Shown piece after piece: positions 31,281 through 39,255 of a stretch of DNA of 43,572 nt (position 1 is its first letter; the number at the start of each line of letters is the position of its first letter). Source of the DNA: Clostridia bacterium (GTDB lineage: Bacteria; Bacillota; Clostridia; Oscillospirales; CAG-272); assembly GCA_017456625.1 (NCBI GenBank), contig JAFTJB010000041.1:1-43572 (forward strand), written 5' to 3'. Below the pieces are notes generated by a model, which did not search any database, had not been told where the DNA came from, and saw only the letters and a list, made by a program, of their open reading frames with translations. The translations under genes were made by a program, and so were the position numbers.

Positions 31281-31727
31281 ATGAATCAAGACGAGATCTA
31301 TATGAGAATGGCGCTAAAGGAAGCAGAGCTTGCGCGAGATGTGGGCGAGGTGCCCGTAGGCGCGGTCATTGTGCGAGGTGACGAGGTGATCGCGCGTGCG
31401 CATAATCTGCGTGAAACCAACCGTATGGCAACCGCGCACGCGGAGATTTTGGCGATCGAGGCGGCATGCCGCGCGGTCGGCTCCAAGCATCTTTTGGATT
31501 GCACGCTTTACGTTACCCTCGAGCCTTGTCCCATGTGCGCGGGCGCTTTGGCGGGGGCAAGGATCGGGCGTGTGGTGTTTGGTGCACGAGATGCGCGCGC
31601 AGGCGCTTGCGGAAGCCTGCTTGATCTGTTCGCGTATCCGCTTGAGGCTCGCCCCGAAATGAAGGAGGGGGTGCTTGCGGAGGAGGCACTGACACTTTTA
31701 CGGGATTTTTTTGCAAAACGCAGATAG
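31281..31727 (+). CDS. tadA: tRNA-specific adenosine deaminase
   Basis: A 148-residue cytidine-deaminase-fold enzyme. TAHAEILAIEAA carries zinc ligand His 53 and catalytic Glu 55; EPCPMCAGAL carries zinc ligands Cys 83 and Cys 86. VFGARDARAGACGSLLDLF is typical of TadA rather than of free nucleoside deaminases. It converts A34 to inosine in tRNA-Arg(ACG), letting one tRNA read CGU, CGC and CGA. The length is normal. It lies between the CPBP protease and a cupin in the same short operon. Confidence 0.95.
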   Translation: MNQDEIYMRMALKEAELARDVGEVPVGAVIVRGDEVIARAHNLRETNRMATAHAEILAIEAACRAVGSKHLLDCTLYVTLEPCPMCAGALAGARIGRVVFGARDARAGACGSLLDLFAYPLEARPEMKEGVLAEEALTLLRDFFAKRR

Positions 31728-31737
31728 GGAGATCGTT

Positions 31738-32067
31738 ATGAAAATTGAATTGGAAAAAATGAATGATACCGTGCTTCCAAGCTTTTACGGCGGTGACGGT
31801 GAGATGGTTGCCAAAATATACAAGGACGGCAAAAACAAGATCCTGAAGGGCAAGCTCGCGCCCGGATGCAACATCGGGCTCCACCGCCACGAGACCTCCT
31901 CGGAGATCATTTTTATCCTCTCGGGCGAGGGTCGGATGCTGTTTAATGGAAAAACTGAGCCGCTTACCGCTGGAGAATGCCATTATTGCCCGCAGGGGAG
32001 CGAGCACTCGCTTCGTAATGACGGAGAGGCGGATCTGATCTTTTACGCCGTTGTCCCCGAGCATTAA
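31738..32067 (+). CDS. Small cupin-domain protein
   Basis: A 109-residue protein starting at ATG 31738 after AGGGAGA. The two cupin motifs are visible: GLHRHETSSEIIFILSGEG (two His and a Glu as metal ligands), and later GECHYCPQGSEHSLRNDG with His residues. This is a single beta barrel that probably binds one metal ion. Substrate unknown; such stand-alone cupins may be sugar isomerases, dioxygenases or sensors. Confidence 0.87.
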   Translation: MKIELEKMNDTVLPSFYGGDGEMVAKIYKDGKNKILKGKLAPGCNIGLHRHETSSEIIFILSGEGRMLFNGKTEPLTAGECHYCPQGSEHSLRNDGEADLIFYAVVPEH

Positions 32068-32148
32068 TATCACGAAAAAACGTAGAGCCTATGCGCCGCG
32101 TTTTAGGAGCACTTTCAAACAGAGATAATAAAATATTAGTCGACAGAA

Positions 32149-32194
32149 AAAGGACAGAGAATATCGTGAATAACGTTCTCTGTCCTTTGCTTTT
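32149..32194. terminator. Terminator between convergent cupin and nitrilase-GDPD genes
   Basis: AAAGGACAGAGAA at 32149-32161 pairs with TTCTCTGTCCTTT at 32176-32188, followed by GC and a T run. Five A just before the stem give a T run for the - strand as well, so it can serve both converging genes. Confidence 0.88.
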
Positions 32195-32221
32195 TTAAGA
32201 TATGGTGCTTTGATTAAGTAC

Positions 32222-33826
32222 TTAATACGTGATATATTTTTCCTTTCTTTCTACGACCTGCGCGATGGAATGATAGTCGTTTGTCAGGATCACATCGATT
32301 CCCATATCCAAATACTTCTGTGTTTCTTCGGGATCGTCAGACCAAAACACATTGCAAATAATGCCGTTTTCGTGAGCCTTGTCAATGATTTCCTGATTGA
32401 AGTAGCCCTTTACAAGCTGCACCTTTTTGCATCCGTATTTGATTGCACGCTCAACGATCTCCCATTTGCCATCGCCGCCTCCGCAGCAGCGTGTGATCGA
32501 GGGATATTCTCTCTGCAAGAATTCCTGAATATGATCCCGACCGGTCATAAAATAGACGTACTTCTCGCAATCGTATTTTTTGATCAGCGCTACAACCTTA
32601 TAAAAGCACTCGGGATTGAACCCCTCGGATTTGATATGGAGATTCATCACGCAGTGGCAAGCAAATTTTTTCAAAATCTCCTCAAACGTAGGAATCTTCA
32701 ATCCGCTAAACGAAGCTCCGTATTTGCTTCCAATGTCGAGCTTCCGAAGCTCTTCTAAGGTGTACTCCCAAACCTTTCCCGTCCCGTTTGAAACTCTGTC
32801 GAGCGTGGAATCGTGGAACGCTACGACCTCACCGTCCTTTGTAAAGCACAGATCAAATTCGATCTCATCCGCACCCATTGCAACAGCCGCGCCAAATGCG
32901 GGCATACTGTTTTCGGGGGCAATGGTGTTAAATCCGCGGTGAGCGCAGGTTCTCGGGTAAGGCATGATCTCATCGTGGCGAGCGATCGCGCTTCCAGCGG
33001 GTCGGTATTTCCAAGGACGGCGACCCTTTTCGATGTATTCGTAATGCGCTGACGGCGGATTACCAAAGCCTGCGGGCTTGTAATATTTTTTCTTGGGGTC
33101 GATATCAACCGTTTCAATGCCGACTCTGTTATGCATATTCAAAAGGACCTCGCCTGTGGGAGCTACTACCATAGCACCTCCTCCGATATCAGAGGCTTCA
33201 TCCATAGAAACCGAGGAACGGAGCACATACGTATTGGTGTTGTATGCAAGATGCTGCGACATGATCTGTAAGGACAAATGCGTGTCGCTTCGCTGATGCG
33301 AGCAACCGATAATGATATCCAATTTCTGACGGGCGTAATTTGCATAAGCCTCGTAAAAATAGAAATCGTAGCAGGTTAAAAAACCGAAGCGTAAGCCTTC
33401 CATTTCAACCACGGTAGGTTCGGAAAACGCAAAGGTGTAATCGCTGTCCAAACGGATATTGGTAACCTCTCCCGGGGTCAGATGCTGCTTGAAATATTTT
33501 CCCGCGACCTCACCTTGGCGGTTGAAGGCGTAGGTGGTATTGCGAAGTCCTCCATCCTCGACAGAACGGGCATTGACAAATACCATTGCATTGCATCGGC
33601 GCGCCGTATCGGCAACCTTATCAAGCAGGATACGATTGAATTTCGCGTATGACTGCTCGCTCTTTTCCTTGGTGCTTGCAAGACACGGAATGTCGCATGC
33701 CTCCGGCAATACGATCAGATCCATGCTTTCGTCGCACAGATCGATCAGCTTTATTTGCTCCTCAAAGTAGTGATTGGATGCTGCATATTCTGTGGAATAT
33801 GCAGGCTGGATGATACAAACTTTCAT
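32222..33826 (-). CDS. Nitrilase-superfamily / GDPD fusion protein
   Basis: A 534-residue, two-domain enzyme with an AGGAGG site. Residues 1-260 are a carbon-nitrogen hydrolase: Glu 42 (LPEACDIP), Lys 113 (KYFKQHLTPGE) and Cys 152 (FLTCYDFYFYEAY) form the catalytic triad, so amide or nitrile hydrolysis is expected. Residues 290-534 are a glycerophosphodiester phosphodiesterase: His 296 and Arg 297 (CAHRGFN), Glu 305-Asn 306 (APENS), EIEFDLCFTKDG and His 338 (AFHDS). Both active sites look intact. No signal peptide is seen, so it is cytoplasmic. The joint substrate is unknown; a nitrogen-bearing phosphodiester or an N-acyl compound would use both halves. It is divergent from a LysR gene that may control it. 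Confidence 0.88.
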   Translation of the reverse strand: MKVCIIQPAYSTEYAASNHYFEEQIKLIDLCDESMDLIVLPEACDIPCLASTKEKSEQSYAKFNRILLDKVADTARRCNAMVFVNARSVEDGGLRNTTYAFNRQGEVAGKYFKQHLTPGEVTNIRLDSDYTFAFSEPTVVEMEGLRFGFLTCYDFYFYEAYANYARQKLDIIIGCSHQRSDTHLSLQIMSQHLAYNTNTYVLRSSVSMDEASDIGGGAMVVAPTGEVLLNMHNRVGIETVDIDPKKKYYKPAGFGNPPSAHYEYIEKGRRPWKYRPAGSAIARHDEIMPYPRTCAHRGFNTIAPENSMPAFGAAVAMGADEIEFDLCFTKDGEVVAFHDSTLDRVSNGTGKVWEYTLEELRKLDIGSKYGASFSGLKIPTFEEILKKFACHCVMNLHIKSEGFNPECFYKVVALIKKYDCEKYVYFMTGRDHIQEFLQREYPSITRCCGGGDGKWEIVERAIKYGCKKVQLVKGYFNQEIIDKAHENGIICNVFWSDDPEETQKYLDMGIDVILTNDYHSIAQVVERKEKYITY

Positions 33827-33847
33827 ATAAACCTCCTTTTTTTATTT

Positions 33848-33876
33848 ATTATAGCACGGAAAATGCATCGTTTCAA
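33848..33876 (-). promoter_or_regulatory. Promoter of the nitrilase-GDPD gene
   Basis: On the - strand, TTGAAA (33871-33876) and TATAAT (33848-33853) have a 17-base spacer. It lies back to back with the LysR promoter, with 18 bases between the two -35 boxes, the usual site for LysR binding. Confidence 0.85.
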
Positions 33877-33894
33877 TAATTATATAAAATGTAC

Positions 33895-33923
33895 TTGCTA
33901 TATCTTTGAAAATGTGGTAAAAT
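33895..33923 (+). promoter_or_regulatory. Promoter of the LysR gene
   Basis: TTGCTA (33895-33900) and TAAAAT (33918-33923) with a 17-base spacer, 18 bases before the start codon at 33941. An AATTATATAAAAT stretch between the divergent promoters could hold the LysR operator. Confidence 0.78.
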
Positions 33924-33940
33924 AAAAAAGAGGTGATAAT

Positions 33941-34798
33941 ATGGAACTTTTACAATTGCGTTATTTCTATGAAAGTGCAAAAAATGAAAGCTTTGCGCTG
34001 ACCGCAAAAAAATATATGGTGCCAACGTCTTCTGTTTCGGCATCGGTTAAGCGCTTGGAACGAGAACTGGGCATCAATCTTTTCGATAGATCCACAAACC
34101 GCATTAAACTGAACGAAAAGGGTTACGTCTTTTTCGGTATGCTGGATGAGATTTTTAAAAAATTAGATAAAACCGTAGCATCAATTACCGAAAGTGCGCA
34201 GCAAAACACCACCGTCAGCGTGTTGATCAAAGCGAGGAGAACGTGGATAACAGAAATGCTCATTCAATATAAGGAGCAGTTTCCGCGTGTGGATTTTCAA
34301 ATCTCTCATGACGCATTGCATTCAAAATTCGAGTCCTTTGACGTGATAATCGATGAGCAATCCGATCAATATGCAGGCATGGAGCGGTTCTTGCTCAATA
34401 CAGAGCAGATTTGCGTGAAAGCGGCAAAAAACAGTCCCTTGGTGGGGCGAGCGCTGACCTTTCAAGAGTTAAAGAATTACTCTTTTATCGTAGCGCAAAA
34501 GGGCAATCGCATGTGGCAGTTGTTAGAAAGGACTGCGACGCAAAGCGGATTTATACCCAAGGTGTCTATTGAGAGTAACGACAAGCAATGTATGATTCGA
34601 TATGCAGAATCGGGAATGGGGCTCTTGCTCGGCTCGAAACGGGCATTGCAGGAGGCTGGGGAGAAAAACCTCACGGCACTGAACGTCACCGATTTTAACG
34701 AAACGCAGTCGATCTATGTCTATCACCGTCCGACGGACACAATCAACGTTGCGCTAAACGGATTTCTCTCGTTTTTAAAGGCAAAAGGACAGGCGTAA
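33941..34798 (+). CDS. LysR-family transcription regulator
   Basis: A 285-residue protein after an AGAGGTGAT site. The N-terminal helix-turn-helix (ELLQLRYFYESAKNESFALT, then SVSASVKRLERELGINLFDR) is typical of LysR; the rest is a periplasmic-binding-protein-like effector domain. It is transcribed away from the nitrilase-GDPD gene, which suggests control of that gene in response to a related small molecule. Effector unknown. A terminator follows. Confidence 0.92.
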   Translation: MELLQLRYFYESAKNESFALTAKKYMVPTSSVSASVKRLERELGINLFDRSTNRIKLNEKGYVFFGMLDEIFKKLDKTVASITESAQQNTTVSVLIKARRTWITEMLIQYKEQFPRVDFQISHDALHSKFESFDVIIDEQSDQYAGMERFLLNTEQICVKAAKNSPLVGRALTFQELKNYSFIVAQKGNRMWQLLERTATQSGFIPKVSIESNDKQCMIRYAESGMGLLLGSKRALQEAGEKNLTALNVTDFNETQSIYVYHRPTDTINVALNGFLSFLKAKGQA

Positions 34799-34832
34799 TA
34801 TCCTTGATAGTACAGAGCAATTTGTAACAAAT

Positions 34833-34863
34833 AAAGGTCGAAAAATTTTCGGCCTTTTTTATT
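34833..34863 (+). terminator. Terminator after the LysR gene
   Basis: AAAGGTCGAA at 34833-34842 pairs with TTCGGCCTTT at 34848-34857 (one T-G pair) and continues into a T run. It separates the LysR gene from the spoIIA operon. Confidence 0.87.
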
Positions 34864-34945
34864 TTTTCACCTACACACTGCGACAATTTTTTTGGCTTGT
34901 CCGTGATAGAATAATCAAGGAAATGAAGAGAAAGGAAGTGAAGGA

Positions 34946-35287
34946 ATGCTTCAAAAAGGAGAGCGGATCAGCTTTGAGCGGCGCGGAGACCGAATGATCG
35001 TGCATATCAGGGGCGAGATCGATCATCACAGCGCGGTGCTTGTTCGTACGGGGATCGACCGTGAGATCATGCAGGATAGACCGAGGGAGGTATTGCTCGA
35101 TCTCTCGGGTGTGGATTTTATGGACAGCTCGGGACTTGGGCTGATCATGGGGCGATACGCGCTTGTGACAAAATACGGCGGCACGCTTGCGGTGGTAGAT
35201 CCGTCGTTTGCCGTTACCAAGATCTTGCGACTGGCGGGAATGGAACGAATGATCACGATTAAACGAACAAAGGAGAAGAAAGTATGA
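34946..35287 (+). CDS. spoIIAA: Anti-sigma-F factor antagonist
   Basis: A 113-residue STAS-domain protein. LDLSGVDFMDSSGLGLIMGR carries the phosphorylatable Ser (Ser 61). In the forespore, unphosphorylated SpoIIAA binds SpoIIAB and frees sigma F; SpoIIAB phosphorylates it and SpoIIE removes the phosphate. It is the first gene of the spoIIA operon, overlapping spoIIAB by four bases (ATGA). The promoter was not found with confidence. Confidence 0.95.
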   Translation: MLQKGERISFERRGDRMIVHIRGEIDHHSAVLVRTGIDREIMQDRPREVLLDLSGVDFMDSSGLGLIMGRYALVTKYGGTLAVVDPSFAVTKILRLAGMERMITIKRTKEKKV

Positions 35288-35736
35288 AAAGTCGGGTGGA
35301 TTTTTCGGCGGCAGTAGAAAACCAGATGACCGTGACCCTGCCGTCCTATTCGGTCAATGAGGGAATGGCGAGGAGCGCTGTGGCGGCATTTTGCGCACAG
35401 CTCAATCCCACGGCGGTGGAGCTTGCCGATATCAAATGTGCGGTTTCCGAGGCGGTTACAAACTGCATCGTCCATGCGTATCGCGGCAATGTCGGAGAAA
35501 TCCGCATCACGGTCAAGCTCTGCGAGGGGCGGCTTGTTATGGTCGAGATCCGTGACCGTGGGTGTGGGATCGAGAACGTCAAGCAGGCACGCGAGCCGCT
35601 ATACACGACCGATGCGGAGGGCGAGCGGAGCGGCATGGGCTTTACCGTTATGGAGAGCTTTTGCGACGAGGTGAGAGTCAGCAGCCGTGTGGGAAAAGGA
35701 ACGACCGTTGCCTTGCTCAAGCGTTTACATAAGTAA
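35284..35736 (+). CDS. spoIIAB: Anti-sigma-F factor and kinase
   Basis: A 150-residue GHKL-fold kinase. The N box is visible as AVSEAVTNCIVHAY, the G1 box as IRDRGCGIENV, and a G2-like GERSGMGFTVMESF follows. It holds sigma F inactive before septation and phosphorylates SpoIIAA using ATP. The N-terminal VNEGMARSAVAAF is typical. It is followed 37 bases later by sigF, the standard order. Confidence 0.96.
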   Translation: MKSRVDFSAAVENQMTVTLPSYSVNEGMARSAVAAFCAQLNPTAVELADIKCAVSEAVTNCIVHAYRGNVGEIRITVKLCEGRLVMVEIRDRGCGIENVKQAREPLYTTDAEGERSGMGFTVMESFCDEVRVSSRVGKGTTVALLKRLHK

Positions 35737-35773
35737 GCCCTGGCTTACCGAAAAGACAAACGGGGGGAATTGC

Positions 35774-36508
35774 ATGGAGCAAGCGTCGATCTATGAAAAA
35801 AATACGGAGCTGTTGGAGCGGATACGGGACGGAGACGAGCGTGCCGAGGGAGAGCTGTTGGAGCGGAATATGGGCTTGGTGCGTACCGTTGCCAAGCGCT
35901 TTTGTGACCGTGGCACCGAATATGAGGATCTCGTGCAGATCGGCTCGATCGGAATGCTCAAGGCGATCCGCTCTTTTTCGCTCGAGCGCGGTACGGCTTT
36001 TTCGACCTATGCGGTTCCGCTTATCGTGGGTGAGATCCGTCGGCATTTGCGTGATGACGGGCCCATCAAGGTCAGCCGCATTTATAAGCGTCAAGGTGTC
36101 TCGCTTTTGCATGAAAAAAATCGGATCATGCAGGAGGAGGGAAGAGAGGCGGGGATTGCGGAGCTTGCCGCCGCCTGCGGAATGAGCGTTGAGGATGCGG
36201 CGGTGTCCTTGGATGCAGTCTCTCCCGTTACGTCGCTGTCGGATTTTGTATACGGTGAGGATAGTGTGACCTTTGAGGGTGTGCTTGCCGATGAGGAGAG
36301 CGAAAACGAGAGTGAGCGGATCTGCGATCGGATCGCCATTGCGCAGTGCATTGGAAAGCTGCCGCCGCTTTGGCGCAAGCTGATCATGCTGCGGTATTAT
36401 CGCAACATGACCCAGCAGGAGACGGCAGAGCTTTTGGGGCTCACGCAGGTCAAGGTCTCGCGTGAGGAAAAAAAGATTTTGGCGGAGCTGCGCCGCGCAC
36501 TTTCCTGA
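35774..36508 (+). CDS. sigF: RNA polymerase sigma factor F
   Basis: A 244-residue sporulation sigma factor starting at ATG 35774 after GGGGGG. Region 2 is clear (LLERNMGLVRTVAKRF, EDLVQIGSIGMLKAIRSFSL, AFSTYAVPLIVGEIRRHLRD), as are region 3 and region 4 (KLIMLRYYRNMTQQETAELL then LTQVKVSREEKKIL). It directs the first forespore programme. Its presence shows that the host can probably form endospores. Confidence 0.96.
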   Translation: MEQASIYEKNTELLERIRDGDERAEGELLERNMGLVRTVAKRFCDRGTEYEDLVQIGSIGMLKAIRSFSLERGTAFSTYAVPLIVGEIRRHLRDDGPIKVSRIYKRQGVSLLHEKNRIMQEEGREAGIAELAAACGMSVEDAAVSLDAVSPVTSLSDFVYGEDSVTFEGVLADEESENESERICDRIAIAQCIGKLPPLWRKLIMLRYYRNMTQQETAELLGLTQVKVSREEKKILAELRRALS

Positions 36509-36527
36509 ACAAAAAGAAGGAGATCGG

Positions 36528-36600
36528 TTGGCGCACCTGCCGTAGAGCAGGTGCGCTAACTCTATTCGCTTGCGGCAAGTGATATGCACCTCGTGCGTGG
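36528..36600. repeat. REP-like chain of hairpins after sigF
   Basis: The 250-base gap behind sigF holds no gene. It begins with a 10-base perfect stem, GCGCACCTGC at 36531-36540 with GCAGGTGCGC at 36547-36556, extended by three further pairs. Smaller stems follow: CTTG/CAAG at 36569-36579 and GCAC/GTGC at 36586-36596, joined by GTGATAT. There is no T run. From memory, chains of this sort are scattered in Clostridia genomes as mobile palindromic elements. The first stem could end the spoIIA message. Degenerate sequence continues to about 36,690. Confidence 0.65.
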
Positions 36601-36694
36601 TGTTTTTGATTACAGCCAAGCGGAGCTGGGAATACTCCAATACGCGCACTATGTGTACATCCACCGTATTGCTATATTTTATCAAAGCACGGTC

Positions 36695-36723
36695 TTGACA
36701 TTCTTTCGCTTTCTTGCTATACT
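36695..36723 (+). promoter_or_regulatory. Promoter of the SanA/YdcF-like gene
   Basis: TTGACA (36695-36700) and TATACT (36718-36723) with a 17-base spacer, 37 bases before the start codon. A clear sigma-A type promoter. Confidence 0.9.
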
Positions 36724-36759
36724 GATACATAGAGAATGATTTGAAGGGAGGCGAGGTGC

Positions 36760-37509
36760 TTGGAAGAAAAAGATCAGGACGTCAAGGAGGAAAAGCCGTC
36801 AAAGCCTGCCGCTTTTCTTGCGGCAATTCTCGAATTCTTCAAAAATAAGGTCATCAAAACGCTGCTGCGCATCCGAAAACGCTATCTTTTGACAGTGATC
36901 TCGTTGATTTTGGCGATCGTGCTCGTCATGACTGCGATTTTGTTGCTCTCCGTCAGCGCGGCGGTCTGCAACAAGACCGAGGATCGTATCCTCACACCCG
37001 AGATGCTTGCCGCAATGGGCGGGGAATATGACGCCATCGTCGTGCTCGGTTGCCGCGTTTGGGAGGACGGAACGATGAGCGATATGCTTGCTGACCGTGT
37101 CAGCGTCGGGGTCGATCTCTATCGGCAGGGATTTTCTAAAACGCTTTTTATGAGCGGAGACAGCGAGGATGCCGGCGAATACGACGAGGTCGGAACTATG
37201 AAAAATGCCGCGTTGGCGGCAGGGATTGCAGACGGAAGTGTTTTGACCGATCCGTACGGGCTTTCCACCTACGACAGCATGATCCGTCTGCGCGACGTGT
37301 ACGGCATGAAGCGCATTTTGATCGTGACGCAGGCATACCACCTATACCGCGCGCTCTACGTTGCCGGGAAGCTTGGCATGGAGGCTTACGGTGTCAGCGC
37401 GGATCTGCGTACCTACAGCAAGCAATTTTTCCGTGAGCTTCGCGAGATCCCCGCACGGCTCAAGGACGTTTATTTCTCGCTGATACAGCCAAAACCGGAA
37501 TATCCGTAA
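36760..37509 (+). CDS. SanA/YdcF-like (DUF218) membrane protein
   Basis: A 249-residue protein. The start is TTG 36760, with GAAGGGAGG at the right distance and no better in-frame start. A charged N-terminus of about 45 residues is followed by one membrane segment (LLTVISLILAIVLVMTAILL). The DUF218 domain follows: YDAIVVLGCRVWEDG, LADRVSVGVDLYRQG, LFMSGDSEDAGEYDEVG, LTDPYGLSTYDSMI and ILIVTQAYHLYRALYVAG. The domain should face outward. SanA of E. coli affects envelope permeability; the biochemical role of the family is not settled. Confidence 0.9.
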   Translation: MEEKDQDVKEEKPSKPAAFLAAILEFFKNKVIKTLLRIRKRYLLTVISLILAIVLVMTAILLLSVSAAVCNKTEDRILTPEMLAAMGGEYDAIVVLGCRVWEDGTMSDMLADRVSVGVDLYRQGFSKTLFMSGDSEDAGEYDEVGTMKNAALAAGIADGSVLTDPYGLSTYDSMIRLRDVYGMKRILIVTQAYHLYRALYVAGKLGMEAYGVSADLRTYSKQFFRELREIPARLKDVYFSLIQPKPEYP

Positions 37510-37515
37510 AAACAG

Positions 37516-37546
37516 AAAAAGGAGCCGTCCTTTGCGGCTCCTTTTT
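37516..37546. terminator. Bidirectional terminator between SanA-like and glnS genes
   Basis: AAAAAGGAGCCG at 37516-37527 pairs with CGGCTCCTTTTT at 37535-37546 around a seven-base loop. A and T tracts on both sides serve the two converging genes. Confidence 0.93.
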
Positions 37547-37579
37547 CCATTATTTGCGCTTGACAAATCAAACAAAAGA

Positions 37580-39229
37580 TTATTTCTTCGGGAAGCTATC
37601 CTTGAGACCGACGATGCGGTTGAAGGTGTTTTCGTACTTGGAGTCCTTGCAGAAGTAGCCGACACGGACGAATTGGAACTTCTCACCGGACTGGGCATCC
37701 TTGAGGCAGGGCTCAATGCGGCAGCCCTCAAGCTTTTGGAGCGAGTTGGGATTGAGATAATCGTTGTAGGTCTTGTCCTCGGGAATGTCGCCCACGTTCT
37801 CAATGGTAAAGAGCTTGTCGTAGAGCATGAGCGTGGTCTCCTCGGAATACTTCGCGGAGAGCCAATGGATGGTTCCCTTGACCTTGCGGCCGTCAACGGG
37901 GTTGCCGTTTGCGGTCTCGAGGTCTGCGGTGCAGCGGATCTCTGCGATCGAGCCGTCGTCGTTCTTAACGATCTCATTGCAACGAATGATATAAGCACCC
38001 ATGCAACGAACCTCGCCGTCGGGCTTCAGACGGAAGAATTTGGGAGGCGGAACCTCTGCAAAATCGTCTGCGTCAATATAAAGCTCGCGGGTAAACGCGA
38101 CCTTACGCGTGCCTGCCTCGGGGTTCTGCGGGTTGTTGGATACCTCAAAGTATTCCACCTTGTCCTCGGGGTAGTTGGTAACTACGACCTTGATGGGCTT
38201 CTGGATGCAGATGCGGCGAAGGGCGGTGGTGTTGAGCTCCTCGCGGATGCAATGCTCCAAAAGACCGATGTCAACGAGGCTGTCTGCCTTGGAAACACCT
38301 GCGCGAGTGACAAAATCAAAGATGGATGCGGGCGTGTAGCCACGGCGACGGAGTGCGCAGAGTGTGGGGAGGCGAGGATCGTCCCAGCCGTCAACCATGT
38401 TGTTTTCGACGAGGTAACGCAGGTAGCGCTTGGACATGACGGTATTGGTCACGTTCAGGCGGGCGAATTCTCTCTGCTTCGGCTTCTTCTCAAAGCCGAT
38501 GTTGTTGATCACCCACTCATAGAGCGGACGGTGATTTTCAAATTCGAGCGAGCAGAGCGAGTGGGTAATGCCCTCGAGCGCGTCCTGAATGGGGTGCGCG
38601 TAGTCGTAGAGGGGGTAGATGCACCACTTGTTGCCCTGACGGTGATGATCGGTATGAACGATGCGGTAGATCGCGGGATCGCGCATGTTCATGTTGGGGC
38701 TTGCCATATCGATCTTTGCGCGCAGGGTGTGCGAGCCATCGGGAAACTCGCCGTTCTTCATGCGCTCGAAGAGCGCGAGGTTTTCCTCAACGGAGCGATC
38801 GCGGTAAGGGGAATTCTTGCCGGGCTGGGTGAGCGTGCCGCGGTATTCGCGCATCTCCTCGGCGGTAAGATCGCAAACAAACGCCTTGCCGTCACGGATG
38901 AGCTTGATCGCGAACTCGTAGCATTTGTCAAAATAATCCGAGCCGTAGAAGATGCCGCCGTCGGGAGTTGCGCCGAGCCAATTGAGATCCTTGTAGATTG
39001 CCTCAACGTACTCGTTGTCCTCCTTGGCGGGGTTGGTGTCATCGTAACGGAGGTTGAATTTTCCGTTGTACTTCTTTGCGACCTGATAGTTGATCATGAT
39101 CGCCTTTGCGGAGCCGATGTGGAGGTATCCGTTGGGCTCGGGCGGGAAGCGGGTGTGGATCTTGATCTCGGGATCGATCGCGAGATCCTCGTCAATGATA
39201 TCGTGTATAAAGTTTCTTTCGATTTCCAT
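37580..39229 (-). CDS. glnS: Glutaminyl-tRNA synthetase
   Basis: A 549-residue class I synthetase. RFPPEPNGYLHIGSAKA carries the HIGH signature and NTVMSKRYL the KMSKS signature (as VMSKR). HRQGNKWCIYPLYDYAHPIQ and the C-terminal anticodon-binding barrels fit GlnRS; length is normal. It charges tRNA-Gln directly, which most Firmicutes do not do (they use GatCAB). It is the last gene of the ychF operon, 26 bases after gltX, with AAAGG 12 bases before the start. Confidence 0.94.
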   Translation of the reverse strand: MEIERNFIHDIIDEDLAIDPEIKIHTRFPPEPNGYLHIGSAKAIMINYQVAKKYNGKFNLRYDDTNPAKEDNEYVEAIYKDLNWLGATPDGGIFYGSDYFDKCYEFAIKLIRDGKAFVCDLTAEEMREYRGTLTQPGKNSPYRDRSVEENLALFERMKNGEFPDGSHTLRAKIDMASPNMNMRDPAIYRIVHTDHHRQGNKWCIYPLYDYAHPIQDALEGITHSLCSLEFENHRPLYEWVINNIGFEKKPKQREFARLNVTNTVMSKRYLRYLVENNMVDGWDDPRLPTLCALRRRGYTPASIFDFVTRAGVSKADSLVDIGLLEHCIREELNTTALRRICIQKPIKVVVTNYPEDKVEYFEVSNNPQNPEAGTRKVAFTRELYIDADDFAEVPPPKFFRLKPDGEVRCMGAYIIRCNEIVKNDDGSIAEIRCTADLETANGNPVDGRKVKGTIHWLSAKYSEETTLMLYDKLFTIENVGDIPEDKTYNDYLNPNSLQKLEGCRIEPCLKDAQSGEKFQFVRVGYFCKDSKYENTFNRIVGLKDSFPKK

Positions 39230-39255
39230 ATTTCAATCAAGCCTTTCTGTGTGAC

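Noticed and set aside
32210..32758. A + strand ORF of 182 residues opposite the GDPD domain
   Set aside because: It overlaps the well-supported GDPD coding frame and has no start signal or domain.
34864..34945. A sigma-H type promoter for spoIIA around AGAAT (34908-34912)
   Set aside because: Sigma-H control is expected from other sporulating bacteria, but the -35 region does not match well enough to call.
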